From: Mactromeris polynyma
Taxonomy: Eukaryota; Mollusca; Bivalvia; Venerida; Mactridae
NCBI GenBank assembly: GCA_032209605.1
Contig: JASFXZ010000027.1
Location: forward strand, 6,467,372 to 6,531,371
Length of the DNA stretch: 64,000 bases
Direction: 5' to 3'
Both the position numbers and the translations under genes were made by a program. The stretch's first letter is position 1. The number at the start of each line of letters is the position of its first letter. Positions 1-11,999 of the stretch are shown one piece after another. A model generated the notes under the pieces. The model was given only the letters and a program-made list of their open reading frames with translations. It had not been told where the DNA came from and ran no database searches.

Positions 1-880
1 GTCTCTATGAATATAGACCATTAGACGTTATCATCGTATGCATTCCGTTTTGATGGAAACAAGGTAAGACCGGGTACGAGGTGTACTTATTATGTTAACA
101 ATTGGAAAACATTGGATGTGAGCGCAGAAACTTTCTCATTTAAGGTACACAAATCACAATTTGTTTTACCGTAGATCATTATTTAACTCTAAGAAAAATC
201 TTTTGAAATGAAGCTATGGTGCATTGTTTTTAAGTATGGCGTTTTGAAAATACATCGTACTAAGTGCATAGCTTGTCAGGTTTTATGGACGGTATAACGT
301 CGCAAAACACCCATACTTAATTTCAGCTATGTTTGAAATCATTTGACATATTGAATGATTCATTGAAAAGACTTGCTTGAGATTGATATACAAAATAAAA
401 TATCTAATACATTTTCTGCACAGTGTAATCATCTGCTGTAATTTCTATTTAAGAATGAAGTGAAGGTAAAAATCTTATTATGTTATATTCAATGCTTTCA
501 TACAGTTCAATCAGTAAACGAGAGGCGTCTATAGCGGTTTCTACAATTTCTATAACGACTAAACAAATTATAATGATAATTTATGGAAGAATTCAAATAT
601 CAACCAATATTTATCACAGCATGTATTTTGCATATCGCATTGGAAATCTTCCGTTTATGAAAGGAGCATAAATATGTTGGTCTCTAATAACTTATGATTT
701 TGGGCTATGTATTGAATTTTCAAGTTTACATAAATTTTGTAAAATCTGCAAAATAACTCTGCAAAGTCGAATAAAAGAATGCATTCAGACATTATATATT
801 AGTCGCGATAACACAAATAACCTCTAGTGAAGTTATTCAAATTACTGAAAGAATGTCTTGCCTACGGACATTCAATGGAG
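1..880. other. Intergenic, no gene recognised
   Basis: AT-rich sequence with stops in all frames. The one short open frame (480-671) has no recognisable domain and no splice context. I see no tandem structure here. Confidence 0.5.
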
Positions 881-970
881 AAATCTTCTCCAGTCCGGAA
901 TCTCCTCTAATCCGAACTTTATAGTGTATCCGAAGTGTGTTCGGATTAGGGAGTTTCTACTGTACATGTA
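880..970. repeat. pogo/Tigger-like terminal repeat remnant
   Basis: The stretch ends in a sequence whose reverse complement begins ACAGTAGAAACTCCCTAATC, and it carries an internal repeat of the 'TCCGAA' type (aatccgaac / ttcggatta). This resembles the CAGTAGAAC(T/C) terminal repeats of pogo/Tigger elements. Only one end is recognisable, so it is a relic or a short MITE. The assignment rests on end similarity only. Confidence 0.35.
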
Positions 971-1309
971 CAACTGTCAAGTAATTATCACGAAGTGCGA
1001 ATAACATGTGTCGCAAATCTTACCAGTCAACAAATATAAGTATATTAAACGGTCAATGAAAGGTGTGAATTATTGTTTTGTTCGACCTATCTATGGTGAA
1101 CAATAAAGTTATTGTTTGTAGAGGGTCAAGTCATGGAAAGTTTCTCTCCAGGACAAATTTATTTTTGTTCGTATATTTACGTGAAGTTTTGTGTCCAAAG
1201 TGATTAGTACATAAGTGTATACATGTCGGAAAAACACTGTCTAAAAAGGAACTTAAAAAACGGAAAAAGGTGAAAAAAACGAAAGGCAAGTTCATCTTTA
1301 GAATTATCA

Positions 1310-2331
1310 TTGAGTGACCGCCATGTTTTCACTACCGACACTACGTGTCCAAAACCAGAGAGCGTGACTAATACACATTTAGGCACAGACTTTTATAATA
1401 ACTCATATTCTTATGTATCGAGTGTTATGAATCCAAACACATCTCCCATTATGTATTTTGGACAGCAAGTTCCGTATGGATACAATCCGCAAACGCCAGG
1501 TATTTTTGCAGCTTCTACGCCGGTGACCGGACCAGAGGGCAACACACCCCCTCCATGGGCTGTTGAAATTATCATGGGTATTAAATCAGTTATTCCGAAG
1601 ATCGACAAAATAGATCAATCCCTAAATACAATCAATCGGAAAATATCTGAATTTGACAATAGAATGAGTGCAGTTGAGACCAAAGTCAATGACATTGAGA
1701 AATCGTGCATTTTTATCAGCGAAGAAAATGACGCGCGAAAATCAGAGTTTACTCAAATGCAACATCAAGTAAAAAATCTCGATACTTTGTGTAAAATGCC
1801 GAAGCAGCAATCAAATCATTTACAATCGATGCAGAAAAATCCAAAGATGAACTTTTGGATATAAAATATCTTTCGATGAGGGAGAATCTCATCTTCTACG
1901 GTATACCAGAGAACCCGGCCGGAAATACTGAAAATTGTAACGATCTTGTCAAAGACCTGATACAAACACACTTAGAACTTGATACTGACAATATGATTCT
2001 CGACCGTGCGCATCGCCTGGGTGCAAAAGCAGCAGGAAAGGTACGACCAATCGTGGTTAAATTCCACAACTACAATTCAAGAGAGACGGTGCGAGTTAAG
2101 TCGTTCGAGCCGGATGTTAAAACCGCTCTCAAAAACAACGACCCTGGAATCGGGATACAGTCACCACAAGAGTATAGCGACGCCCGGAAAGCGTTCTACC
2201 CACTAGTGAAGAAAGCCGAGGAGCTTGAAAAGACAGTACGAATCGTAGGAAACAAACTGTACATTAACAGAACTCTTACAAAAAAGTTTGTAAACGGCAA
2301 AATATGTGCCCCTTTTAACAGCAGTGCTTAG
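1310..2331 (+). pseudogene. LINE ORF1 (nucleic-acid-binding protein), frameshifted
   Basis: Two overlapping open frames make one ORF1. The first (1310-1864) has a polar, proline- and tyrosine-rich N-terminus and then a heptad-like coiled coil from about residue 85 on (IDKIDQSLNTINRKISEF). The second (1855-2331) carries an RRM-like segment starting RENLIFYGIPE, with a basic DRAHRLG motif, and a C-terminal domain with the DARKAFYPLVKKAEEL helix, as in L1-type ORF1p (Transposase_22 family). The frames are separated by what looks like a single-base deletion near 1795. Such proteins trimerise and coat the element RNA; here the break prevents this. Confidence 0.8.
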
Positions 2332-2360
2332 GACAGTCAAGAGAGGTCGGATCATAAAAG

Positions 2361-5300
2361 TTAAGAATTTTATCTTGGAATAAAAATGGCCTTTCCAGGA
2401 AAATTTTAGACAGTGAGTTTATAGATATAATTAATCAATATGACATTCTTTTCTTATCGGAAACATGGATTTCAAAACATAATTGTTTAAATTTAGACAT
2501 TGATAATTATCATTGTGAACATATAACTGGAAATAAGGCACGTAATACGAAGAAAGGCCGCTATAGCGGTGGTTTATCAGTATATTATCATCATTCATTA
2601 CGTAAATATTTTGAAATTGTTGAAAAAAACCAATATGGTATATTTTGGATAAAGTTATCGAAAGATCTATTTAACTTTAACGAAGATGCTTATATTTGTA
2701 ATACATATATCCCTCCAATCAATTCAAAAGTAAATGATCAGTTTGACTTTTTTGATGAAATACAACTAGGGTTTGAGAAATATTGTACGCTTGGTAAATG
2801 CTTTGCGTTAGGTGATTTTAATAGTAGGAGTTCTAATATCAATGATTTTCTTCCATTTGACAGATGTATTGACAATGACAATCACCTGTCAGATTTTGTA
2901 AACATTACACCACGTGCTTCTAAATATCACGTGCTCGATACGTATGGTAAACGTCTAATTGAGCTCTGCCAATCCACGTCCTTTATTATTGGTAATGGTC
3001 GACTGCACAGCGATCGCGGTGTAGGCAATTATACTTTTCATTCATCGAATGGAATGTCGGTAGTGGATTATTTACTATTAAAACCAGAGGATATTGACCT
3101 CGTTACGCACTTTCAAATACTAGATCCGAATGAGTTCTCAGATCATTCCGGAATATTTTTTACTCTTGATAAAAAAGACACACAAAATGTAAATTTAAAT
3201 GATAATTATGATAATAGCAACAACCAAAAACACATTAAATGGGATTCATCTAAAGTTGATGAACTGAATTATTTAGTTTCCTTACATAGTGAACAATTAT
3301 TAACGCTCATTGAAAGAATAAATTCTAACAATGATATTGATAATATTACAAATTAATTTATACAGATAATGCAAGACTCTGCTTCTTGTATGATAACAGA
3401 AAACAAGACAAAAACAAACAGAACATCTCACCCAAATAAAAAACCGTGGTTTAACGCAGACTGTTATAATGCCAGGACCAATTTTAAGAAAGCGAGAAAT
3501 AAATTTGTTCGTAATAAGGCTTGTGCCAATTTATGCTGTGAATATATTGTAGCGAAAACAAATTATAATAAAACGAAACGAATAAATAAGTATAATTACA
3601 ATGTAAAAGAAAAAGAAATATTAGCTAATTTAAGTAAATCTAAACCTAAAGAGTTTTGGAAAAAGGTAAAGCACCAGTATAAGAAGCGTACACAGACTGC
3701 TGAAAATCTCAATGTGTCCAATCTGTATGGTCATTTCAAAACATTATATAGTACCAACAGCGATGACAATAACTTTAACTTTCGAGAAAATATCAATGAT
3801 GAAGATCTCGATCAAGAAATTACTCTATCAGAGTTAAAAAATGCTGTATTCTCCCAAAATAACAATAAAAGTAGTGGCTTAGACAATATAACCGCAGAGA
3901 TATATAAGAGTACATTTACACATATATCAAATTTCCTCTTAAAATTGTATAATCATATCTTCATGTCCGTGAAGTACCCAAAATTCTTTGGGGAAGGAAT
4001 TATAGTTCCTATATTTAAAGGCGGGGATATTGAAGACCCAACGAAATATAGGGGAATAACACTCATTAATATTCTATCAAAGATCTATTCACAAATATTG
4101 TTAAATAGGCTAACAAAATGGAGCAGTAACAATGACAAAATCATTGAAAACCAATTTGGCTTTCAAAAAGGGAAGTCAACAATGGACTGTATATACATTC
4201 TACATTCCGTCATAGCAAAAACACTTTCTTTAAAAAATAAATTATATTGTTGTTTCATAGACTTTGAAAAGTGCTTCAATACAATAACGATATCACATTT
4301 TTTCTATAAATTAATAACTGAAAATGTTAGTACTCGTTTTGTAAAAGCTATACAGACAATGTATAAGCTGTCAAGGCGTGTGTACGATATAAAGCAAGCT
4401 TGTCTCCATCTTTTATATCAAATATAGGCATAAAGCAGGGGGACCCGAGCTCCAGTTTAATGTTTTTATTTTTTGTCAATGATATTTGATCTAATATCAA
4501 TCACAATATAGACTGCAGTATAAACGATGTCGAATTATTCCTACTGTTATTTGCTGATGATGCAGTTATTTTTGCCCAGACACCCGATGCATTACAGTCA
4601 ATGCTTAATGACCTTAACGTCTACTGTGACCAATGGGATTTAAAAGTAAATACAGCAAAATCTAAAGTAATCATATTTGAAAAAGGGAGAAAACCAAGTA
4701 TAACTTTACACTCGATAATACAAATCTAGAAATAGTTGAATCCTTTAGATATTTGGGTATAACCTTGTTCAAGAATAGCAACTGGAGTCGGACTCAAAAA
4801 CATATTGCACAACACTCCCTATATGCATTACACACTTTGTTTATTGTCTATAATCAATTAGACCTTAACATTAAAGAAAAAACTAAACTGTTCGATAGCC
4901 TAATTTGATCAATTCTAAATTATGGCTCAGAAATTTTCGGATACCATTCAGCAAAAGATATTGAGTTAATTCATTGTAAATTTATGAGAAAAATACTAAA
5001 TGTTAGAAAAAGTACCAACCTCTCAGCACTATATGGTGAATTGGGCAGGCACCCAATGGTAGTAGAACGTAAAATACGTTTAATAAATTATTGGATAAGA
5101 ATATTAAAATCAAATAATAACTCACTTTTAAATAAAATATATATAATGTTAAAACATGACGTTGGTAACAATAATACATACAATGGACTGAATTGGGCCT
5201 TTCATGTTAAAAATATATTGGATGAAATTGGTATGTCTGATAACTGGTACTCACAAGATATACAGACCATCTCAATTCATATCATAAAACAAAGAATCAT

Positions 5301-5733
5301 CGATATATATAAACAAACATGGAATGCAGATATTAACGAATCAAACAGATTAGAAACATACAGCTGGTACAAAAATGAACTTAATCAAGAAATCTATCTC
5401 GATGCAATACAAACAAATAAATTTAGAATAGCACTCACAAAATTTCGAGTTTCTTCACATGACTTATTGATTGAAACAGGAAGACACCACAACATACCAA
5501 GAACCGATATAATTTGTACGTATTGTAACATGAATATTGTTAAAAATGAATACCATTTCCTCTTGGTCTGTCCCAAATATAATGCATTACGACAAAGCTA
5601 TTTCAAATCTTATTTTTGCCATTGGCCTACGAAACAAAAGTTTATTACATTAATGTCATCGAACTGTAAAAAGAATATACAAAATGTTAGTAAATATATA
5701 TACCATGCTTTTCTGCTAAGATCAAGATCATAA
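2361..5733 (+). pseudogene. LINE ORF2 (endonuclease-reverse transcriptase), broken
   Basis: The frame opens near 2361 without an early ATG. The endonuclease spans about 2361-3180 with LSWNKNGL, LSETW, GDFNSR, and the catalytic SDHSGIF near 3139. A TAA at 3354 interrupts it, but the same frame continues at 3369 into the reverse transcriptase: PIFKGGDIEDPTKYRGITL near 4010, NQFGFQKGKSTMD near 4149, FIDFEKCFNT near 4255. A frameshift near 4390 moves the GIKQGDP segment to another frame, and FADDAVIF lies near 4551 (FADD in place of YADD). The C-terminal part (4984-5733) ends with a CTYC...EYHFLLVC Cys/His motif. There is another in-frame stop near 4906. It would nick target DNA and reverse-transcribe element RNA if intact. 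Confidence 0.85.
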
Positions 5734-5914
5734 TAAGACAACACTTATTCCATCTTTTTATAATTATGTAAGAACTGATGTTAAACTTCTCTGCTAACCA
5801 TGTATTTGCTCTTTACAAGGTATACAATGTATATTTTTATGGCTATAAATGTTGTAACATTTAATGCTGAATAAAACTTATGTAAAACTTATGAATGAAA
5901 TGATAGCTAGGGAC

Positions 5915-6075
5915 CACAAATCCAGTTCGAGTGTTCGCCCTATCTCTGTTCGAATGATCTACTGTTAGATAATATGAAATAAGAAGGGGTTTCGTCGGGA
6001 CTTAAGAACCTTGTCGAGGTATCTACTGTGTTCGAGCCAAAACTGTTCGAGGTTTCGAAGTTTTACTGTACATGA
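5915..6075. repeat. pogo/Tigger-like MITE remnant between two LINEs
   Basis: The segment has many 'gttcgag' motifs and ends with 'ttcgaagttttactgtaca', whose reverse complement begins with the TACAGTAAAAC signature of pogo/Tigger terminal repeats. A related end is seen near 960. The left end is degenerate. It lies exactly between the 3' end of the first LINE and the first recognisable codons of the second. Confidence 0.4.
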
Positions 6076-6559
6076 AAACAGCAGTCGACAGAATATGATA
6101 GAATCACATACTTTTGATAGATTAATGGATTCCATTACTATGTTAGATTCAAAATATGAGCATGGTATTAATTTAGTTTTGTGTGGTGATATGAACGCGC
6201 ATACTTCTGATGTGCCTGATTTTGTATCTAATGACGACAGTTTACATATGGATGTTTTACTTGATGTTTACATTACAGATGTAAATATGACTCGTTGTTC
6301 TCAAGATATATGTCGTATCAATGATTATGGGCTTATGTTGTTAGAGTTATGTAAACAAATATGTATGCGTATTTAAGCAAGGGCATTTCACGCATGTTGG
6401 TAAAAGAGGTTCGAGTGTTGTAGATTATGTCATAATTTATTTCAATCCGTGTGTATGTTCAGTGTACATGACTCTAATATCATGTCTGATCATTGTTTAA
6501 TTGATTTTTCACTTGTATTTGATAAACCACGTGATAATAAATGTACTGGTTATGATGAA

Positions 6560-6856
6560 CAGAGGTGCGTTTTTTAGAGGTAGGAAAAGTAGAATTCTAC
6601 CTAGCGCTAGGTAGGGAAAGTAGCGCTGCCGTTTCTTAAACGTAGGGAAAGTAGCACCTATCTTTAGATAGCTAGCGTGTTTTGACAGTGCTAGCTTTGC
6701 TAAACAAAATGGCGTCCATGCGGAACAGTGTCGTGTGGTCTGGCGCGCGCCATTTTGTAGCTAGCGAATCGTTCAAGCGTTTTTTAGACGGCTACCTTTT
6801 CTACATTGGCTAGCTTTTCTTGCTTATTTCCCCTACCTCTAAAAAACGCACCTGTG
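6560..6856. mobile_element. 297-bp MITE with 22-bp perfect inverted repeats
   Basis: Positions 6563-6584 and 6832-6853 are perfect reverse complements (start AGGTGCGTTTTTTAG, end CTAAAAAACGCACCT). With one mismatch the repeat extends outward to CAG..., an end type seen in hAT elements. Flanks read tgatgaa and tgatcgaa, possibly an 8-bp duplication with one lost base. The inside has short palindromes such as CTACCTAGCGCTAGGTAG (6597-6614). It has no coding capacity. It splits the second LINE between endonuclease and RT, so it is younger than that LINE. Confidence 0.8.
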
Positions 6857-7821
6857 ATCGAAAACATATATTTATTGAAGAGTTGTCTCTTGACTCGACT
6901 TTAAATAAATTTCATGTTTTTTACCAAAATGTTACAAAGGCGAGTACTATCGCTGATATTGAATTCTGTATTAATGAACTGTCAAATATTGTAGATGATG
7001 TAGTCTCAGCAGGTTTCAAAAAGAAACTGTTCACGCCAGAAGAAAACAAATATCAAACTAATAATTTTGATAAGTGGTTCACTGATGAATGCTTTGATAT
7101 GAGAAGAGATTTTTATAGAAAGTTGAATTTCTACAGAAACACGCAAACTAACTGCAGCTAGACATAAAAATGCTAAGTTATATTGGAATATGTTAAAACC
7201 ATCTGCTGGAATAAAACAAGCTACTATCTCCGCAGACGTATTTCAGCAATACTTTAAAAGCGTCAACAATCCGGATGATCATTTTTTAACCCGGATGATG
7301 ATGCGTTATATTTTCTAAAGAGGTACGAATAAAATGAATTTATTGTAATGTTCGAAGAATTGAATTTGCCGATTGGTAAGGATGCATTATTGAAAGCAAT
7401 TAGTCAACTTAACTCGAGTAAAAGTGGAGGGCCAGACATGTATATTAATGAGTTTTTTGAATGCATTGAAAACATATTATGTCACTTTTTTTACTAAGTC
7501 TTTTCAATAAAATATTTGATCTTGGCTATTTTCCAGAAGATTGGTCCGAAGGTTTTGTTGCTCCTTTACATAAGAAAGGTAGCGTCAATGATGAAAACAA
7601 TGGGGAATTACATTATTAAGCACACTAGGGAAATTATTTACACGCATTCTAAATCATAGATTATCGGATTGGGCTGAACAATACAGCGTTTACATTGAAG
7701 CTCAAACTGGTTTTCGATCAAACATGGGAACTATTGATAATATGTTTCTACTACATGGTATTATAAGTCACTTATTAAATACAGGTAAAATGTTATACTG
7801 CGCTTTTATAGATTTTACGAA

Positions 7822-8060
7822 AGCTATTTTTGGCCTATTAAGGCCAGTTGTCTTGACTTGTCCTGTGATCTTTTCCATCCATTAATTCCCACCTCCCCTT
7901 CCCTTACAGTCCACTTTGATTCTCCTAGTCATTCCTTGTGTGTACCGTTTGACCTCCTTTAGTACCTTATGTTTTGTGGATTGTTGTTTTTTCCGGAGAT
8001 CTGCGTGGGGAGGCATTGTCTTATGTATGTGGCTTTCCCTGTAGTTACGTATTCTCCTTC
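7822..8060 (+). repeat. Dispersed repeat family X, copy 1
   Basis: The copy starts GGCCTATTAAGGCCAG and carries the family core (TTATGTTTTGTGGATTGTTG, then a GGGGAGGCATTGTCTTATG box) ending near 'ttctcc'. The same order of blocks recurs at 23340, 30005 (reverse), 33340, 39735, 46490, 52258 and 54763. I see no A/B boxes, open frame or terminal inverted repeats. It interrupts the second LINE after the FIDFTKA motif. Confidence 0.75.
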
Positions 8061-8849
8061 TTTTATTACATTTATTTACGGATTACTTATTTGAAATAAT
8101 TTGTTGTAGTACTGATATACATGTTGTGTTAATGTAATATTTTTGTATTTGGTGATGGATTGATGTGTTCTTTATTATCAACATTATATTATGTATATAC
8201 TAGGCTCTAAGTCCCTTTCTTATCCTACATTTAGTTTCGGTAGGACATAGTCATAAGCGAATTTAGTTTGCCTCTTCATGTTCAATATCAGTCATGAAGT
8301 TTTACATACATGTATTTGTTAGAAGGTTATTGTTGTATTTTGTTTGTGACTGTGTATTTATAAATTGTTTGTGTGTTTGTGACTGTTTATACTGTCTACC
8401 TGTTTATAATGTTTACTATGTATGTTATAGTCGCATGGGTTTATGACCTTCTCGTTTTGGAAAAATAAAACTTGTCAAATAAAACTTTATACACAAAGTA
8501 GATTTGCTATAATTATCGATAAAACCGTATGTTCTTTCTTTCTCTTATTCAGGTTGGACATATGGGTCATTTGTGATACGTGGACATACGAGAGATGAAA
8601 TCTGATGAAACGTCGGATAGGATAAAAAGATGGACACGGTTCGTCAACGAAGAGAAACAAGTTACAGTTTACATGAACCTTAAACCACGCGACAGATACG
8701 TGACTGAGACGTGAACAAAACTAGTTAACGACTTATAAAAATAAGGATTAAAACGTAGATGATAACATTTCGTCTGTTTGAATTGTATGCCTAAGCGGTT
8801 ATATTGTACGTATATGACAATCTCAAAACATTTTATTTATTACGTTGAT

Positions 8850-9076
8850 AATGCTCTGCTCTGTACTGCTCTGCTCTGTACTGTTCTGCTGTGTTGTGCT
8901 GTGCTGTGCTCTGCACTGCTGTGCTGTGCTCTGCTCTGCTCTGCTGTGCTCTGCTCTACACTTTCTGCTCTGCTGCACTCTCTGCTCTGCTCTGCTCTGC
9001 ACTCTCTGCTCTGCAACGCACTCTCTGCTCTGCTCAACTCTGGTCGACTCGGTTCTGCTAGGCTCGGCTCGACTGC
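8850..9076. repeat. Pentamer microsatellite (CTSTG)n
   Basis: About 225 bp of CTCTG/CTGTG/CTGCT pentamers with interruptions that grow toward the 3' end. The open frames across it on both strands are products of the repeat (Leu/Cys-rich or Ser/Ala/Glu-rich) and not genes. Confidence 0.9.
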
Positions 9077-9079
9077 GGC

Positions 9080-10840
9080 TCTGCTCTCATAAGCCTATAA
9101 ATAATGCGCTAAACTCAGAACTATACTCGCACACTGGCACAAGTCGATATATTTACTATTGTTTTGCTTTTGTTTTTGGACGGTACCGCTCAGGTACCGT
9201 CTATAGTAGTGGCAATTTTGAGAGGCATACAACAATTGGTTCCCGCTTTCAAAACGCAAAACAGACTGAAAGCCGGTAACATGTCAAAATCATACACATC
9301 GACCTAATTACTATGCGAAAAGTAGTTTACCGACCTTGATAATATCATAAACGTTTCAATAAAATGAAATATTGAAAAGGTGACCTGCTAAAGTGGTTTG
9401 TGAACTAATTAGCTGTTTCTGTGGAGTTCAGATGGGTTAAAAGCAATGTATTAATACACACGAGATTGTTTACAGTTTTGGATTTATCGTAGATATGGTC
9501 TCGTTGTGCATTATCGGTGTCATCTTTCTACGTAAAATTAATTGGAAAATACTCCACTTGGCCAAACCAAATTGATCTCACGTTCGTCGGATTCCCGCAC
9601 CAAATTATCAGGATTTTATATATTTTAAATTGCGCTGGGTCGACATGTCCCGGTTCGAAAAAAAAAGTGAATTCCGTATTTGTCGGGGTTTTGTTTGTTT
9701 ATTATCATCCGCAAATGGAAGAACATGTTCCCAGCGACTACCGCGTTATCGTGTCGGTAGATGTCTTGCAGACCTGTAGCAACAGTTTGTTCGGTTAAAA
9801 TTTTGTAATTTTCGATCGCATTTAAAATCAAGCAAAGTTCAAAATGGCAGCGCTCTAGCTTGGAAAGTCATACAAATACTGAAAAATGCATACAGTAGCG
9901 AAAACGGATAATAGGAAATGAATCAAATTCGGATAGAATAAAGCGAGAATGGAGCTGTATAATATGTGTTTGGTCTGTCTATAAATCTGATAAACACATA
10001 TGTGTACGATTCGATGCTTCGTTATAAACGTCTTGATTGGGAAAATGCATTCATCTAGGATAGCATGGACGAATAGCTACACAACTAGAATTTAGAACAC
10101 ACAATGGTAAGCCCCCTTATTTAGTTTTAGTTTTACATTGTTCAGAATCAACCTGTCTGTCAGTGGTTGTGTCCAGATATAACATACATATTTCGTTGAA
10201 GGCAAGAAGTACTTAATCAGTTTTCAAGGAAATGTAACTTGGCAAACAGAAGCTACCAGAAGTGTAGATTATGTAAGCCATCTTTGAGGCATATCCACCA
10301 AGGCATTAAGTTTGCAGCCAGCATTGCTCAATGTTTTTGTTACTCAATAAATGGATAGAATTGGAGAAAAAAGCACTGTCAGTGAAATTTTGAGAACTAT
10401 AAGAAAAATAAAATGATAAAAAAAGACATGCCGCCTGTGAAATTTTGAGGAGTAAAAAAATACAAATACATATTTTGCTCGCTCGCCCCATCGTTTTCTT
10501 AAAAAATCTGAAGAACTAATGATCAATTTGGTGTGGCCAAATGGGCTTTTATTAAAGCCAGTAAAACACTTTACACATTTATAACATATATACGCAAAGG
10601 CTAATTAGTTTCAAACGTATATACAGGCATAACAAATTCTATAAAATTTACCTTTATATTGTCATTTGTCGCGTCTGTCTATCATATTTCCTTACTTTAA
10701 ATTTTGGCACTTAATTATCATATCATGATATCTATAGTCAGTTGTTGTGGTTTTCCTGTTGCATAGTTTTGATTACCCTTTTCAGCTTCATACTGATATC
10801 ATAATATACATTTTTTTTCACTCGCTTGAATAAAAGACAG
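9080..10840. other. Intergenic, no gene recognised
   Basis: The sequence is mostly unique within the window. A 93-codon frame (9517-9798) has no recognisable domain and overlaps an antisense frame. I see no tandem array or terminal repeats. Confidence 0.5.
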
Positions 10841-10844
10841 TTTG

Positions 10845-11790
10845 AAACTTATCAAAAGCAAATAAGGAATGAATTAGTAGCAAATAAGTAACAGGGTATC
10901 AGTCAAGCACAAAAACTGGAACATATGCGCTAACAATGGTTATTTCCACCCTACGAGAACAGAACTAACACCGGAGACAAAAGACTAAAGGAAAAGAAAG
11001 CATTTACAAGGTGCAACGTATAAAAAGCGAATTAGGAACGAATAAGTAGCGAATAAGTAACAGGGTATCAGTCGAGCGCGCAAAAACTGGTACATATGCG
11101 ATAACAAGGTTTTTTTCAACTCTACAAACCTAGAACTAACACCAGAGACATGAAAAGAAATCATTTAAAAGATGCAATGTACAAAAGGCGAATAGGGAAC
11201 GAATAAGTAACGAATAGGTAACAGGGTATCAGTCGAGTGCAGAAATTGGTACATATGCACTAACAAGGTTTTTTCATATCTACAAACCTAGAACTAACAC
11301 CAGAGATAGAAAAGAAATCATTTAAAAGATGCAATGTAGAAAAAGCGAATAGGGAACGAATAAGTAACGAATAGGTAACAGGGTATCAGTCGAGCGCAGA
11401 AACTGGTACATATGCGCTAACAAGGTTTTTGCAACTCTACAAACCTAGAACTAACACCAGGGACATGAAAATAAATCATTTAAAATATGCAATGTAGAAA
11501 AGGCGAATAGGGAACGAATAAGTAACGAATAGGTAACAGGGTATCAGTCAAGCGCAGAAACTGGTACATATGCGCTAACAAGGTTTCATCATCTCTACAA
11601 ACCTCGAACTAACACCAGAGACCTGAAATGAACTTATTCGAAAGGGTCAATGTAGAAAAAGCGAATAGGGATCGAATAAGTAACGAATAGGTAACAGGGT
11701 ATCAGTCGAGCGCAGAATTGGTACATATGCACTAACAAGGTTTTTTTCATATCTACAAACCTAGAACTAACACCAGAGACCTGAAAAAAG
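10845..11790. repeat. 158-bp satellite array, six units
   Basis: The box acagggtatcagt recurs at 10891, 11060, 11221, 11379, 11536 and 11694, giving unit lengths of 169, 161, 158, 157 and 158 bp. Units also share 'ctggtacatatgc', 'aacaaggttt' and 'aactaacaccagagac'. The first unit is the most divergent and longest, the later ones are homogenised. No open frame crosses it. Confidence 0.9.
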
Positions 11791-11915
11791 GGTCTCATTG
11801 GAACAACAACATTTTGTTATGCGTTGAAAAAGTTCCAATGATTCTTGCGTTGTCGCTCAAATAAGTCTAAAATGGACGTAAACGGTGTCTGTGGTCTCAC
11901 TGTTTCCTTTAAGAA
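11789..11915 (+). repeat. Dispersed repeat shared with 29431-29550 (inverted)
   Basis: From 'ggtctcattggaacaacaac' through 'aaatggacgtaaacgg' this matches the reverse complement of 29431-29550 with scattered substitutions. It abuts the end of the 158-bp array. Confidence 0.7.
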
Positions 11916-11999
11916 CGTGTAGAATTCAAAAATAGGGAATACAGTACCACATAGGATTGATTATGCCTTGTGTTTAATGTAAAATTGAGAACAAATACC

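Larger units (their letters stand above)
1021..5910 (+). mobile_element. Near full-length non-LTR (LINE) retrotransposon
   Basis: The order is a 5' untranslated region, ORF1 (coiled coil, RRM, C-terminal domain), ORF2 (APE endonuclease, reverse transcriptase, Cys/His C-terminal motif), and an AT-rich 3' end with AATAAA and a short direct repeat of 'aaaacttatg' near 5875-5893. Two ORFs with an apurinic-type endonuclease place it among APE-class LINEs. The L1/Tx1-type ORF1 suggests that group, but clade is not settled by eye. A few frameshifts and stops make it inactive. The 5' boundary is uncertain and I did not find a convincing target-site duplication. Confidence 0.85.
6073..8490 (+). mobile_element. 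Second, fragmentary LINE, interrupted twice
   Basis: An endonuclease piece (about 6073-6520, with LVLCGDMNAHT near 6178 and the SDHCLIDF signature near 6485 in another frame) is followed, after a MITE insertion, by a pre-RT segment (6857-7161) and reverse-transcriptase pieces in several frames to about 7830 (NSSKSGGPDMYINEFF near 7412, AQTGFRS near 7702, FIDFTKA near 7805). The remaining RT is missing. A family X repeat follows, then a likely LINE 3' end with two AATAAAAC motifs (8465-8485). It is a different family from the first LINE. It encodes nothing functional now. Confidence 0.75.

Noticed and set aside
8778..9279. Cys/Leu-rich and Ser/Ala/Glu-rich open frames
   Set aside because: Translations of the pentamer microsatellite.
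9517..9798. 93-codon frame that could be an exon
   Set aside because: No recognisable domain and overlapped by an antisense frame of similar length; no support either way.
10845..11790. Resemblance of 'taggtaacagggtat' to a homing endonuclease (I-SceI) site
   Set aside because: Only a core of about nine bases agrees and there is no endonuclease gene; chance similarity inside a satellite unit.
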